DNA of 64,000 nt from Planctomycetaceae bacterium UBA2972 (GCA_002348315.1 DEAW01000154.1:1-64000); one strand, 5' to 3'. Positions 27,214 to 37,433 are shown, numbered from the stretch's first letter. Translations and numbers: made by a program. Notes: generated from the sequence alone by a model not told the origin.

Positions 27214-28662
27214 ATGTTTGACCATTTATCCACGACAAGAAGATACTTTTTGGGCCAATGCACTGGAATCAGTCTGGGAGCAATGGCTGCCGGAGGATTA
27301 TTGCAAGGCCATGCTTTGGGCCAGCAACCTAAAGCACGTAATGAGCATGGAGGTCTGGCGGATTTACCTCATCATGACGTCAAAGCCAAACGTGTCATCT
27401 ATCTCACTCAATCCGGTGGTCCTTCTCAGATTGAACTCTACGACCACAAACCGGACATGCATAAGTGGGCTGGCAAGGACCTGCCCGAAGAAATTCGTCA
27501 GGGGCAACGACTAACGACCATGACAGCTGGAAAAGCTCAGTTAGTCATGCCGTCTCATGCTAAATTTCGTCAATGGGGTGAAAGTGGAGCGACTGTAAGC
27601 GAGTGGTTACCACACATCGGTGCGGTGGCGGATGATTTATGTTTTGTGAAATCGATGCACAGCGAATACATCAATCATGCTCCGGCGATGACCTTTATGA
27701 TGACAGGCAGTCAGATCCCGGGGCGTCCCAGCGTTGGAGCCTGGGCGAGCTACGGGTTGGGGTCACCTAATCGTGATTTACCCGATTACGTCGTATTGGT
27801 TTCGAAAATGCAGCGTCCCAGCGACCAACCGCTCTACAACTATTACTGGGGCAACGGCTTTCTACCTTCTCGCTATCAGGGCGTGAAATTCCGCAATGCC
27901 AGCGAACCTGTATTGTATTTAGAAGATCCGGACGGCCTGCCGCGGGAAATGCGCCGTAAACTTCTCGATGGCATCGGACAGCTCAACAAACTGAAATCTC
28001 GTAAAAGCGGTGACCCTGAAATCGAGGCGCGGACGAGACAATTTGAAATGGCCTATCGCATGCAGGCCAGCGTTCCTGAACTGACCGACCTCTCAGATGA
28101 GCCTGAAGAAGTGTTCGAACTTTACGGCCCCGATTCTCGTCGACCGGGAAGTTATGCTGCCAATTGCATCCTGGCTCGCCGACTTGCTGAACGCGGAGTC
28201 CGATTTACGCAATTATTCCATCCCGACTGGGATCATCACAGTCGACTCAGTACCTGGTGCGTTGCTCGTTGCCGGGATACCGATCAGGCGACGGCAGCCT
28301 TAATTACCGATCTGAAGCGACGTGGATTACTGGAGGATACGCTCGTCGTGTGGGGAGGAGAATTTGGGCGGGGTGTCGCCGGGCAGGGCAATTGGAACAC
28401 ACCCAGTGCAGGGCGGGATCATCACCCTCGTTGTTTCACTTACTGGATGGCTGGCGGAGGCGTCAAAGCAGGTTACACCCACGGAGCGACGGACGATTTT
28501 AGTTATAACGTTGCCGAGGGCCACGTACATGTCCACGATTTACAGGCTACGATCCTGCATTTATTAGGAATCGATCACGAGCAACTTACCTACCGTTATC
28601 AAGGCCGTGATTTCAGACTTACCGATGTGCACGGAAAAGTCGTTCATGACATTGTCAGCTAA
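27214..28662 (+). CDS. DUF1501 domain-containing protein with Tat signal
   Basis: A 482-residue protein, the usual partner of PSD1 proteins in planctomycetes. It has a twin-arginine type N-terminus (TTRRYFLGQCTGISLGAM), and the core belongs to DUF1501, an alkaline phosphatase/sulfatase-like fold. Indicators are the KRVIYLTQSGGPSQIELYDHKP opening, GGEFGRGVAGQ and the late GRDHHPRCFTYWMAGGGV segment with possible metal-binding Asp and His residues. The ATG at 27214 is preceded by AGGGAAT. An earlier in-frame start would overlap the PSD1 gene. Its TAA abuts the stop of the convergent glucose dehydrogenase gene. The enzymatic role is not established. Confidence 0.93.
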   Translation: MFDHLSTTRRYFLGQCTGISLGAMAAGGLLQGHALGQQPKARNEHGGLADLPHHDVKAKRVIYLTQSGGPSQIELYDHKPDMHKWAGKDLPEEIRQGQRLTTMTAGKAQLVMPSHAKFRQWGESGATVSEWLPHIGAVADDLCFVKSMHSEYINHAPAMTFMMTGSQIPGRPSVGAWASYGLGSPNRDLPDYVVLVSKMQRPSDQPLYNYYWGNGFLPSRYQGVKFRNASEPVLYLEDPDGLPREMRRKLLDGIGQLNKLKSRKSGDPEIEARTRQFEMAYRMQASVPELTDLSDEPEEVFELYGPDSRRPGSYAANCILARRLAERGVRFTQLFHPDWDHHSRLSTWCVARCRDTDQATAALITDLKRRGLLEDTLVVWGGEFGRGVAGQGNWNTPSAGRDHHPRCFTYWMAGGGVKAGYTHGATDDFSYNVAEGHVHVHDLQATILHLLGIDHEQLTYRYQGRDFRLTDVHGKVVHDIVS

Positions 28663-29763
28663 TTACTCGCTCACATTCATGTAAACTTTCAGTGCGGTTG
28701 GCTCTTCCACTAGCAGACGCATCAATTCCTGATAATTCTCAAATCCATCCACGGGATTGGTCAAGATTCTCTGTAGTACTCCCGGATACATCACTTCGCC
28801 TAAAGCGAGATCACGGATTCCGGATTCAAAGTGAGATTTGTTCGCATTCACGCTACCAACAAGAAGCTTATTACCCAACACCCATTCGATGTTGATTTTA
28901 TCCGAGGGAATTTCCACCGCTCGTTCTCCACCGGTGATACTCGTCCAAACCAGGACACCGTTGTGTCCGAGGTGATTCATGGCGTCAAAGGCAACACCAC
29001 TATGCCCCGTCGCATCCACGATCAAGTCGGCCTTTCCAACCTGATCGACTAATGCCTCAATGGGCGTTTCACGAGTGGAAACGTAAGTAGCCTCGAGCCC
29101 TTCGACGATTTCTGAATTAAGTGTTCCTTTGGCCGAACGTGCCAATGTGTAAACATCAAGGCCCCGATTCTTCAAAACCAGTGTACTCAGCAGGCCAATT
29201 TGTCCTGCCCCCAGCACGAAGGCTCGTTCAGGACGCCAGACTTTCATACGTTGCTGAGCTTCGAAGGCCTGTTGAATTGCTTTGGCCGCACAGCTCATCG
29301 GTTCCATTAAAACATGCAGGTGTTGCAGGCCCTGAGGAACTTTGACAATGTATTCTTCGGCATCAACAAAGTATTCGGTCATAAACCCATGACGAAGATT
29401 AATTCCACGTTCGTAGTAGGTCTCTTCACTGGTCATATCGTACGTACCAATTTGGTCATAGATCGACCCGCCCGGACGACGCACCGTGGCAGTCACAAAA
29501 TCACCTGGTTTGATGGACCGAACATTTGCTCCGGTCTCCTCCACCACGCCAAAGACTTCATGACCAATCGTCAAAAAGTCATATCCTGCGGGGGGGTTCC
29601 CGTACAAGGCATCGTTAATTTCACGATCTGTGGCATCAACGCCAACCTTGAGCACCCGTACTAATACGCCCTTACCCTCTTCGATATCTGCGACCGCCGG
29701 CATAGGTAGCTCGGTCATATGAACGCTGTTCGGTGTACCAGGTTTAACTGCAATTGCTTTCAT
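28663..29763 (-). CDS. Glucose 1-dehydrogenase-like zinc-dependent MDR family enzyme
   Basis: A 366-residue medium-chain dehydrogenase/reductase similar to archaeal NAD(P)-dependent glucose dehydrogenases. The start is MKAIAVKPG; 55 upstream open codons do not resemble the family. Catalytic metal region: VGVDATDREI has Asp where many relatives have Cys, and GHEVFGVVEE supplies His and Glu. The lobe that often carries four structural Cys has none; it reads RRPGGSIYDQIGTYD. Both features match the haloarchaeal glucose dehydrogenase type. The Rossmann loop is FVLGAGQIGLLS. A sugar or polyol dehydrogenase role is likely, but the substrate is uncertain. The promoter region is shared with the divergent aldehyde dehydrogenase gene (about 205 bases, otherwise empty). 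Confidence 0.85.
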   Translation of the reverse strand: MKAIAVKPGTPNSVHMTELPMPAVADIEEGKGVLVRVLKVGVDATDREINDALYGNPPAGYDFLTIGHEVFGVVEETGANVRSIKPGDFVTATVRRPGGSIYDQIGTYDMTSEETYYERGINLRHGFMTEYFVDAEEYIVKVPQGLQHLHVLMEPMSCAAKAIQQAFEAQQRMKVWRPERAFVLGAGQIGLLSTLVLKNRGLDVYTLARSAKGTLNSEIVEGLEATYVSTRETPIEALVDQVGKADLIVDATGHSGVAFDAMNHLGHNGVLVWTSITGGERAVEIPSDKINIEWVLGNKLLVGSVNANKSHFESGIRDLALGEVMYPGVLQRILTNPVDGFENYQELMRLLVEEPTALKVYMNVSE

Positions 29764-29968
29764 CGGTCTTTGAATACCTAAGATCATTACTGAGTATTGG
29801 GAAAATTCAAGAGTTAAGTATAGATGGCAGAACCACCCTCGGGTAGGCGATGCCAGGATCCACACAACCAAGTCCATTTTCCCAGCTTGTAGGATTTGTA
29901 TCTCACCGGCAATAAGCGTTAGAATCACCTGTTAGCAAACAAACCAAACCAATCTTCGGAGATAGATC

Positions 29969-31438
29969 ATGGCAACCGCTGAAATCGTCGCTAGGCCAAC
30001 GATTCGACAAACACAATGTTTCATTGGTGGGGAATGGATTCCTGCTGAAAGTGGAAACACCTTCGAAACCGTTCATCCAGCCACAGGCGAAGTTATCGCT
30101 CAAGTGGCAGAGGGAGATTCCGTTGATGTCGACAAAGCCGTAAAAGCAGCCCGCAAAGCATTTGACGAGGGCCCCTGGCGTACGATGGATGCTCGGGAGC
30201 GAGGCGCGATTATGTATCGGCTGGCTGACCTGATCGAAGCCGAAATGGAAGAACTGGCAGCGTTGGAAACCTTGGATAACGGTAAGCCCATCAGTGACTC
30301 ACTCGCGGCCGACCTACCATTAACTATCGACTGTCTGCGATATTACGCCGGCTTTGCTGACAAGATTCATGGTCAGACGATCCCGGTTCGGGGAAACTTC
30401 TTTACCTACACAAAGAAGGAACCTGTCGGAGTGGTTGGCCAAATCATTCCCTGGAATTTCCCGATGCTCATGGTCGCCTGGAAATGGGGACCGGCACTGG
30501 CGACCGGCTGTACGATTGTGATGAAGCCGGCTGAACAAACTCCGTTGACCTGCCTCCGTATGGCACGACTGGCACAAAAGGCCGGCGTACCTGATGGAGT
30601 CATCAACGTCGTCCCGGGATTTGGCCCGACCGCCGGTGCTGCTGTAGTGAAACACCCGGGCATCGACAAGGTGGCATTTACAGGGGAATACAAAACAGCT
30701 CAAACCATCATGGCCGATGCCTCGCAAACTCTGAAGCGGTTGACCTTCGAACTTGGAGGTAAAAGTCCGAATGTAGTCTTTAATGATGCGGATCTGGATG
30801 CTGCGGCAGCCGGATCTCACTTTGGCCTTTACTTTAATCAGGGGCAGTGTTGTTGTGCCGGTAGCCGGCTCTTCGTTCAGGAAGACATTCACGACGAATT
30901 TGTGGCCAAGCTTGTGGCCATGAACCAGTCTCGCGTGGTCGGTGACCCGTTTGACAAATCCACAGAACAAGGGCCTCAGGTTGATCAGGCGCAATTCGAC
31001 AAGATTTTGAAATACATCGACATCGGTAAGAATGAAGGTGCTCAATGCTTAACCGGCGGCAGTCGGCATGGTGAACAAGGGTACTTTATCGAGCCCACTC
31101 TGTTTGATGGAGTCACCGACGAAATGCAGATCGCCACAGACGAAATCTTCGGACCTGTCATGTCGATTCTGACGTTTAAGGACACTGAAGATCTGATCCA
31201 GCGAGCCAACAACACCTTCTATGGACTTGCGGCTGCGGTTTGGTCTCGCGACATCGGCAAAGCACACTTACTGGCAGATCGCGTGCGAGCCGGGACTGTC
31301 TGGGTAAACTGCTATGACGTGTTTGATGCAGCGGCTCCCTTTGGTGGATTCAAAATGTCTGGCATCGGACGTGAGTTAGGTGAAGAAGGCCTGAAGAATT
31401 ACCTCGAAACCAAAACAGTCACTGTCGCTTTAGACTAA
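29969..31438 (+). CDS. Aldehyde dehydrogenase family protein
   Basis: NAD(P)-dependent aldehyde dehydrogenase, 489 residues, near the family norm. The general-base Glu is in FELGGKSPN, the nucleophile Cys is in NQGQCCCAGSR, and PWNFP, EIFGPVM and GGFKMSGIGRE are all present. The usual FTGSTxxG cofactor motif reads FTGEYKTAQT, a subfamily variation. A good ribosome binding site (GGAGATAG) precedes the ATG. The YdeP-type oxidoreductase gene follows after 34 bases. Together with the divergent sugar dehydrogenase it may oxidise aldehydes formed from sugars or alcohols. The substrate cannot be read from sequence. Confidence 0.94.
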   Translation: MATAEIVARPTIRQTQCFIGGEWIPAESGNTFETVHPATGEVIAQVAEGDSVDVDKAVKAARKAFDEGPWRTMDARERGAIMYRLADLIEAEMEELAALETLDNGKPISDSLAADLPLTIDCLRYYAGFADKIHGQTIPVRGNFFTYTKKEPVGVVGQIIPWNFPMLMVAWKWGPALATGCTIVMKPAEQTPLTCLRMARLAQKAGVPDGVINVVPGFGPTAGAAVVKHPGIDKVAFTGEYKTAQTIMADASQTLKRLTFELGGKSPNVVFNDADLDAAAAGSHFGLYFNQGQCCCAGSRLFVQEDIHDEFVAKLVAMNQSRVVGDPFDKSTEQGPQVDQAQFDKILKYIDIGKNEGAQCLTGGSRHGEQGYFIEPTLFDGVTDEMQIATDEIFGPVMSILTFKDTEDLIQRANNTFYGLAAAVWSRDIGKAHLLADRVRAGTVWVNCYDVFDAAAPFGGFKMSGIGRELGEEGLKNYLETKTVTVALD

Positions 31439-31472
31439 CTGCATAATCTGCCTTTTTGAAGCAATCGATAAG

Positions 31473-33656
31473 TTGATCAGAAAACCCAAAAGTGGTGGTG
31501 GCTGGCAGGCCATTCGCTACGTGATGAAAAAGTCGTGGTCGTCGGGTGGATTTCTGCGGATGTGGAAAGCACTACGCAGTAAGAACACCTGCAAGACCTG
31601 TGCTGTTGGTATGGGAGGTCAATCCGGCGGGATGGTTAATGAGACCGGTCGCTCGCTGGAAATGTGCAAGAAGTCAATTCAGGCAATGGCCGCTGATCTG
31701 CAAGATGCAGGTGCCGGCCAGCATCTTGAATCCCACGCCATCGCTCAATTGAAACTGCAAACCCCGTATCAACTGGAACATGCCGGCCGATTAACTCAGC
31801 CGATGCTCTACGAAAAGGGTTCCGACTTTTATCGGCCCATCGAATGGGACGAAGCACTCACGAGAATCAGTAGTGCACTACGCGAAACTCAACCAGATGA
31901 CTCGTTCTGGTATTTCAGTGGTCGCAGCAGCAACGAAGCAGGATTTCTTCTGCAGCTCTTTGCACGCCTCTATGGAACCAACAACGTCAACAACTGCAGC
32001 TATTATTGCCATCAGGCAAGCGGTGTTGGACTCTCAAGTGCTGTCGGTAGTGGAACAGCCACCGTCGTGCTCGATGATGTCGAGCATGCCGATTTGGTAT
32101 TCGTTATTGGAGGGAATCCACCCAGCAATCATCCCAGACTCATGACCACCCTCATGCAGGTGAAACATAAAAAAGGGAAGGTCATTGTCGTAAATCCGGC
32201 AGTGGAAGTCGGACTTGTGAACTTCAAGGTTCCCAGTAACCCTCACAGCCTGCTGTTCGGAACCCCGATTGCCGACCAGTATGTACAACCACATATCGGT
32301 GGGGATCTGGCAATGCTGACCGGGATTGCCAAGGTGATCCAGGAAATGGGAGCTCAGGACTCAGCGTTCCTTGACAACTACTGTGACGGGGCACGCGAGT
32401 GGCTTACGCACCTCGAACAGGTCTGCTGGGATGAAATCACAACCAAATCCGGACTCTGCGAAGAGGAAATACGTGAAATGGCCTCGCATTATGCCGAAGC
32501 CAAAAACGTAATTTTCTGCTGGACGATGGGAATCACGCACCATGAACACGGTGTACAAAACGTACAGGCAATCGCTAATCTGGCACTGATGCGCGGGATG
32601 GTGGGACGTCCACACGCCGGGTTGTTACCCGTTCGCGGACACAGCAATGTTCAGGGAATTGGCTCAGTCGGCGTCACCCCGAAACTCAAGGATGCCGTCT
32701 TTGAGGCACTTGAAAGTGAACTCAATGTCCAGCTTCCAACCACAACAGGACTCGATACACTTGGCTGCATGGAAGCGGCTGACCGCAGGGAGCTCAGTCT
32801 GGGCGTATGCCTCGGTGGAAACCTCTACGGATCCAATCCGGATCTAGACTTTGCGTCCCAGGCATTAAGCAAATTAAAAACACTGGTGTATATCAACACA
32901 ACGTTGAACACAGGGCATGCACACGCGTTGGCAGACCAAACCATCATTTTGCCGGTCCTTGCCCGGGATGAAGAATCACAAAAGACCACGCAGGAATCGA
33001 TGTTTAATTACGTCCGACTCAGTGACGGTGGCCCGCGCAGACATGATGGTCCTCGCAGCGAAATCGATGTCATTACAGATATCGCCCTGAATGTTCTGGG
33101 GACTGAGTGCCCTGTTGACTGGCAGGCCATGAAAGCAGCACCTAATATTCGTTCAGCTATCAGTAAGACGATCCCGGGGTTTGAAAAGATCGGAGAAATC
33201 GACGAAACCAACAACGAGTTCCAGATTAGTGGCAGAACGTTTCATAAGCCATCCTTTTCGACACCCAATGGCAAAGCTCAAATCCACTGCCACACCCTGC
33301 CCGAACTGAAAGGTAGCCAGGAGCAATTACGCCTGATGACCGTTCGCAGCGAAGGTCAGTTTAATACCGTCGTCTATGAAGAAACGGATATCTATCGAGG
33401 TGTTGATCGGCGAGACGTCATCCTTATTAATCCTGAGGATATCGACCGATTGGGATTGAAAAACAACCAAAGGGTCACTATCCGAAGCCAAACCGGTGAA
33501 TTGTCGGACATCCTGATTCACGCTTATGAAGATATTCGCTCAGGTAACGTACTGATGTATTTCCCGGAAGCCAACGTACTCGTACCACGTACTACCGACC
33601 CACAATCGCGTACTCCCGCCTTCAAAGGCGCACTGGTCACACTCCATAGCAAATAA
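31473..33656 (+). CDS. FdhF/YdeP-family molybdopterin oxidoreductase
   Basis: A 727-residue molybdopterin enzyme of the formate-dehydrogenase-like YdeP family. The N-terminus carries GGGWQAIRYVMKKS and the short Cys motif CKTCAVGMGGQ instead of a full four-Cys iron-sulfur site, as in YdeP relatives. Cofactor-binding segments include SNEAGFLLQLFARLYGTNN, the VIGGNPPSNHP loop and the C-terminal molydopterin-dinucleotide-binding domain (TVRSEGQFNTVVYEE). The start is a TTG at 31473; the next ATG, 17 codons on, would remove part of the conserved GGW segment. It follows the aldehyde dehydrogenase gene by 34 bases. The electron donor and acceptor are unknown. No selenocysteine codon is seen. The following 175 bases contain no gene I can support. 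Confidence 0.88.
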   Translation: MIRKPKSGGGWQAIRYVMKKSWSSGGFLRMWKALRSKNTCKTCAVGMGGQSGGMVNETGRSLEMCKKSIQAMAADLQDAGAGQHLESHAIAQLKLQTPYQLEHAGRLTQPMLYEKGSDFYRPIEWDEALTRISSALRETQPDDSFWYFSGRSSNEAGFLLQLFARLYGTNNVNNCSYYCHQASGVGLSSAVGSGTATVVLDDVEHADLVFVIGGNPPSNHPRLMTTLMQVKHKKGKVIVVNPAVEVGLVNFKVPSNPHSLLFGTPIADQYVQPHIGGDLAMLTGIAKVIQEMGAQDSAFLDNYCDGAREWLTHLEQVCWDEITTKSGLCEEEIREMASHYAEAKNVIFCWTMGITHHEHGVQNVQAIANLALMRGMVGRPHAGLLPVRGHSNVQGIGSVGVTPKLKDAVFEALESELNVQLPTTTGLDTLGCMEAADRRELSLGVCLGGNLYGSNPDLDFASQALSKLKTLVYINTTLNTGHAHALADQTIILPVLARDEESQKTTQESMFNYVRLSDGGPRRHDGPRSEIDVITDIALNVLGTECPVDWQAMKAAPNIRSAISKTIPGFEKIGEIDETNNEFQISGRTFHKPSFSTPNGKAQIHCHTLPELKGSQEQLRLMTVRSEGQFNTVVYEETDIYRGVDRRDVILINPEDIDRLGLKNNQRVTIRSQTGELSDILIHAYEDIRSGNVLMYFPEANVLVPRTTDPQSRTPAFKGALVTLHSK

Positions 33657-33831
33657 GTCTCAAAAAGTAATGCATCGCCACAATCTTCCGGGAGAAATGG
33701 ATTCGGTGGCCGCGAATATAGCCGATAATGGAAACGATTCTGTATATTTAGAGTACACAGACTGACTTACCAGGCTGATTTGACTCACCGAGTTACGAAC
33801 TGGTTAGGACGGTAACTTACTGGTCGCTGAT

Positions 33832-35910
33832 ATGCCTGATGCAAATAAATCCATCTCCCGCTCAGCAGCGTTGACAATACTGTGCAGTGCATTACTGTTG
33901 TTCCAAATCCAACCCATCGCCAGCAAAGCGATTCTGGCCTGGTTTGGCGGAGCCTCCAGCGTCTGGACGACCAGCATGCTGTTCTTTCAAACCATCCTGG
34001 TTGGTGGTTACTGTTATGCTCATTTGCTTGGCCGCTGGGATCTTAAACGACAAATCAAAGTCCATCTGTTTGTCGTGCTCTCGGCCTGCCTCTGCTTACC
34101 TCTTTCCTTCACCTCACCTGAAGTATCTACGGCTGCAAAGCAACCTGCCAGCACCATCCTGATCTTACTTTTGGGAGCCGTTGGATTACCCTATTTCGTC
34201 CTCTCAACCACCGGTCCCTTAGTTCAGAATTGGTATGCACTAACGCAAGGTTCGAATACTCCCTATCGACTTTATTCACTTTCGAACGCAGGCTCACTGA
34301 CCGCTCTGCTGACCTATCCATTCCTGATAGAAGTTTATCTGGACGTCCCGACCCAAAGCGGAGTATGGTCGATTGGTTTTCTCCTTTTTACTGCCAGTAT
34401 TGGGCTGCTTGGGTGGAGGTGCCACAAACAAGGGCAGATCCGTGATCAAAATCAAACTAGCCCTCGAGGAGCCATTGAAGCACCTCCGACCTATACACGC
34501 ATGGCTAAATGGACAGGACTTGCAGCACTGGCCTCTACGATACTCCTGGCTGTGACAGACCAATTGACGCAGGACATAGCTGTCACGCCATTCCTGTGGA
34601 TTTTGCCGCTGTCGCTTTATTTACTGAGTTTTATCATTGCCTTTGATAATCCGCGGTGGTACTTCCGTCTTAGCTTTACAGGAATGACCTCCCTCGGAAT
34701 TCTATTTCTAAGTCTCTTCTACATTCGTGAGACTGCCGACGAATATCTGGGATTCAATTTATTCCAGAGTATTGCTGAAAACCTGCTCCTTTACACAGTC
34801 ATGCTGGTGACCGTCTTTTTTATGATTTGCATGACGTGTCATGGTGAATTATTTCGACTGCGCCCAGACAAACAACATTTAACGCTGTATTACCTCTGCA
34901 TTGCGATGGGAGGAGCGGCAGGCGGTTTTTTCGTAACAGTTTTTTGTCCGTTTATTTTCTCAAGCTATCACGAATACCACCTTGGTTTAATCGTCACCTT
35001 TGCACTGGCCGGACTGATCCTCGTGAGACAGATTTTAGACAAACACGGATTGATCCAATTGACTGTCGTCATCCCTTGTGGGCTGGCCTTTGGAATCGTC
35101 GTCCTGAGTCAGTGGAAAATGACACAATCCGATGCGGTGATTAAAACCCGGAATTTTTACGGCACACTACATGTCGCTCCCGATCCGGACAAGGAAAACA
35201 TCTTAGTCCTACGCCATGGACGTGTTGCCCATGGGGCCCAAATCCTTGATGATTCGGCTGCCTTAAAACCAACGACTTACTATGGAGCCGAATCGGGGAT
35301 TGGGCAAGTATTCAAAACATTGGGAAATCAGGCAGATCTCGATGTCACCACCGTGGGACTTGGTGTTGGCACGCTATGTGCCTATGCTCGCAGAGGAGAC
35401 ACCTTTCGATTTTTTGAAATCAACCCGGATGTGGTTGCCTTAGCGAATTCTCACTTTCGTTTTCTATCGAAAGCCTCTATCAATGCAGAGGTCATTGTCG
35501 CCGATGGACGCATGGGGATTCAGACTCTGCCGCAGCATTCCACCGATTTGATCATTTTAGATGCATTCAGCAGCGATGCCATTCCAGTCCATTTATTGAC
35601 CGTCGAAGCATTTGATCTTTATTTGAGCCGCCTGCGAGAAGATGGCATTATCTGTGTCCATATCAGCAATCAACATTTAGATCTGGTGCCTGTTCTTGCG
35701 GCACTTGCAAATCACAACAACCTCTTTTTACGAACCTTCAATTCAATCGCAACTGTGGACACGTATGATGCGCAATGGGCCATCCTAACGACCAACGAAA
35801 CATTTCTCACAAAGTTACAGAGTAATACCAAACTAATAACTCCATCCAATCAAACGCATTTAGTGCCCTGGACGGACCAGTTCAGTAATCTCCTGCAGAT
35901 CATAAAATGA
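33832..35910 (+). CDS. Fused MFS transporter-like / spermidine synthase-like membrane protein
   Basis: A 692-residue protein. The first 450 or so residues are a run of about a dozen hydrophobic segments. The last 230 residues form a methyltransferase-like Rossmann domain of the spermidine synthase type (VTTVGLGVGTLCAYARRGD, FRFFEINPDVV, LIILDAFSSDAIPVHLLT). This fused architecture is widespread and is usually annotated fused MFS/spermidine synthase; real aminopropyltransferase activity is not demonstrated for most members. The start ATG lies in TATGCCTGATGC at 33832. The next gene overlaps its stop by four bases (ATGA), which indicates translational coupling with a glycosyltransferase-like membrane protein. 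Confidence 0.88.
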   Translation: MPDANKSISRSAALTILCSALLLFQIQPIASKAILAWFGGASSVWTTSMLFFQTILVGGYCYAHLLGRWDLKRQIKVHLFVVLSACLCLPLSFTSPEVSTAAKQPASTILILLLGAVGLPYFVLSTTGPLVQNWYALTQGSNTPYRLYSLSNAGSLTALLTYPFLIEVYLDVPTQSGVWSIGFLLFTASIGLLGWRCHKQGQIRDQNQTSPRGAIEAPPTYTRMAKWTGLAALASTILLAVTDQLTQDIAVTPFLWILPLSLYLLSFIIAFDNPRWYFRLSFTGMTSLGILFLSLFYIRETADEYLGFNLFQSIAENLLLYTVMLVTVFFMICMTCHGELFRLRPDKQHLTLYYLCIAMGGAAGGFFVTVFCPFIFSSYHEYHLGLIVTFALAGLILVRQILDKHGLIQLTVVIPCGLAFGIVVLSQWKMTQSDAVIKTRNFYGTLHVAPDPDKENILVLRHGRVAHGAQILDDSAALKPTTYYGAESGIGQVFKTLGNQADLDVTTVGLGVGTLCAYARRGDTFRFFEINPDVVALANSHFRFLSKASINAEVIVADGRMGIQTLPQHSTDLIILDAFSSDAIPVHLLTVEAFDLYLSRLREDGIICVHISNQHLDLVPVLAALANHNNLFLRTFNSIATVDTYDAQWAILTTNETFLTKLQSNTKLITPSNQTHLVPWTDQFSNLLQIIK

Positions 35911-37415
35911 GTTCGGCTCGAAATCTCCGTATTGCCTGCATAGGTTTAACAGCGACAACTGCCGCCGCCTGTTATACAGGTTTGCATTTCTTTGGTTGGC
36001 ATGGGATTACCACTCGTCCACTAGCTCTTGTTGGTTTCGTTTTCACCGGAGCGACGTTGGCGGTATCACTCATCCTTACATGCCAGTCCACAGCCAGATT
36101 AGATCGACTGGGACGCTGGCTGCTTACCCTCTGTGAACCACCCCAGACAGAACTGCAACAATCCAGCAGATTACCAAAACTCACTGTCGCTCTCGCAACG
36201 ATCGCATTTTTGGTGATCACCTCTACCTTTTTGTCCATTTTAACGAACCAGTCCGACAGTGATCCGGCTGCGTTCCTTCGTTTTTCCGGTGAAGTAGAAC
36301 AAGCCGGTGGTCCGCTCAACTTATTGAAAGAACTTTATACTGGCGAGTATATTCAGGCCAATCAGCATCCTTTTTACATTGGCTTGATGTCGCTCTCGCC
36401 CACACTAGATTTCGGAAAGGCACTTAGTTTTTTCGCCGGATTGATAACCTTTCTGGCAGTAACTCTTCACCTGGTAAAAACTCGGGGGTGGCAAACCGCA
36501 GGTTTGGGAGCCACGCTGATAGCAACCAACTATGCTTTTTGCTATTTCTCAGGACTCGCCACATGTGAAGCATGGCTCACGCTGTGGATCACCTGGGTAT
36601 GGATTCTGCTGGACCGATCCGCTTTGGCGCGCACACTGACTCATTCACGCAAACTTTGGTTTGGCTTGGGATTCCTAATGGGGCTGGCCTATCTAACCAA
36701 AGGGACAGCCCATGTCTTTCTCGGAGCTCTCTGTCTGGCCGGGATGACCGCCTACTATCAAAGGCGACCTGACGATTCCCGAATCAAAAAACTACAAGCA
36801 GCAACCGGCACACTGCTGGTGATCTTATGCGGCTGGATTATCGCCTGCCACCCGCTCTTAATTCGCAATTCCATCGTCTATCAATCTCCCACGTTTAACG
36901 TCAACACTTATTTTCTCTATATGGATAATTTCCCGGATGAACCGGCCATTCAGGCAAAACTGGCCGCCTCTCATTCTCTGCCTGAAGTTTTCCGAACCTT
37001 TCTCGACAATCACACAACCACCGAGCTACTACAACGGGAAATTCAAGGCATTGGCTGGGAGTCCTTTATTTTTGTAAGGTCACTGGGACCGAGTCCGATT
37101 GACGACAGTCGAGTATTAGTAGCGCTGCCCATCTTACTGCTGACCTTATTGATGCTGCTCCATATACCTCGCAGTCTACAGGTCTATATCGTGTCACTGA
37201 TCATCGTTAGCATTCTTATCTTTGGTTGGTATATTCCCATTGCGGCAGGACAACGATTCACAGCCCCCATGATTCCCATGTTGATGGGTTATGCCGCCAT
37301 CGGATTGAATAACACGGTGGAGAACTCCCCTCGCCTAAAGAGCAGTGTGATCAGCCTGTTAGCCATCGCTTGGGTAATCATCTGGAGTGTCTGGACGGTG
37401 TTTCTGTTGGCTTAG
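35907..37415 (+). CDS. Family 39-like glycosyltransferase / polytopic membrane protein
   Basis: A 502-residue integral membrane protein with about ten hydrophobic segments. The first loop contains acidic residues (QSDSDPAAFLRFSGEV) and is followed by YIQANQHPFYIGLM, a pattern like lipid-linked sugar transferases of the ArnT/PMT (GT39) group. These have a large first periplasmic loop with catalytic Asp. It overlaps the MFS/spermidine synthase-like gene by four bases. Its substrate is unknown; glycosylation of lipid or protein in the membrane is the family expectation. Similarity is moderate, so membrane protein of unknown function is the fallback. The converging mutS stop lies 18 bases downstream. 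Confidence 0.7.
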   Translation: MSSARNLRIACIGLTATTAAACYTGLHFFGWHGITTRPLALVGFVFTGATLAVSLILTCQSTARLDRLGRWLLTLCEPPQTELQQSSRLPKLTVALATIAFLVITSTFLSILTNQSDSDPAAFLRFSGEVEQAGGPLNLLKELYTGEYIQANQHPFYIGLMSLSPTLDFGKALSFFAGLITFLAVTLHLVKTRGWQTAGLGATLIATNYAFCYFSGLATCEAWLTLWITWVWILLDRSALARTLTHSRKLWFGLGFLMGLAYLTKGTAHVFLGALCLAGMTAYYQRRPDDSRIKKLQAATGTLLVILCGWIIACHPLLIRNSIVYQSPTFNVNTYFLYMDNFPDEPAIQAKLAASHSLPEVFRTFLDNHTTTELLQREIQGIGWESFIFVRSLGPSPIDDSRVLVALPILLLTLLMLLHIPRSLQVYIVSLIIVSILIFGWYIPIAAGQRFTAPMIPMLMGYAAIGLNNTVENSPRLKSSVISLLAIAWVIIWSVWTVFLLA

Positions 37416-37433
37416 TATAAGAACCTGAAACGC

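Noticed and set aside
30320..31045. 241-codon minus-strand frame opposite the aldehyde dehydrogenase gene
   Set aside because: It overlaps a certain ALDH gene and its translation is compositionally odd with no recognisable domain.
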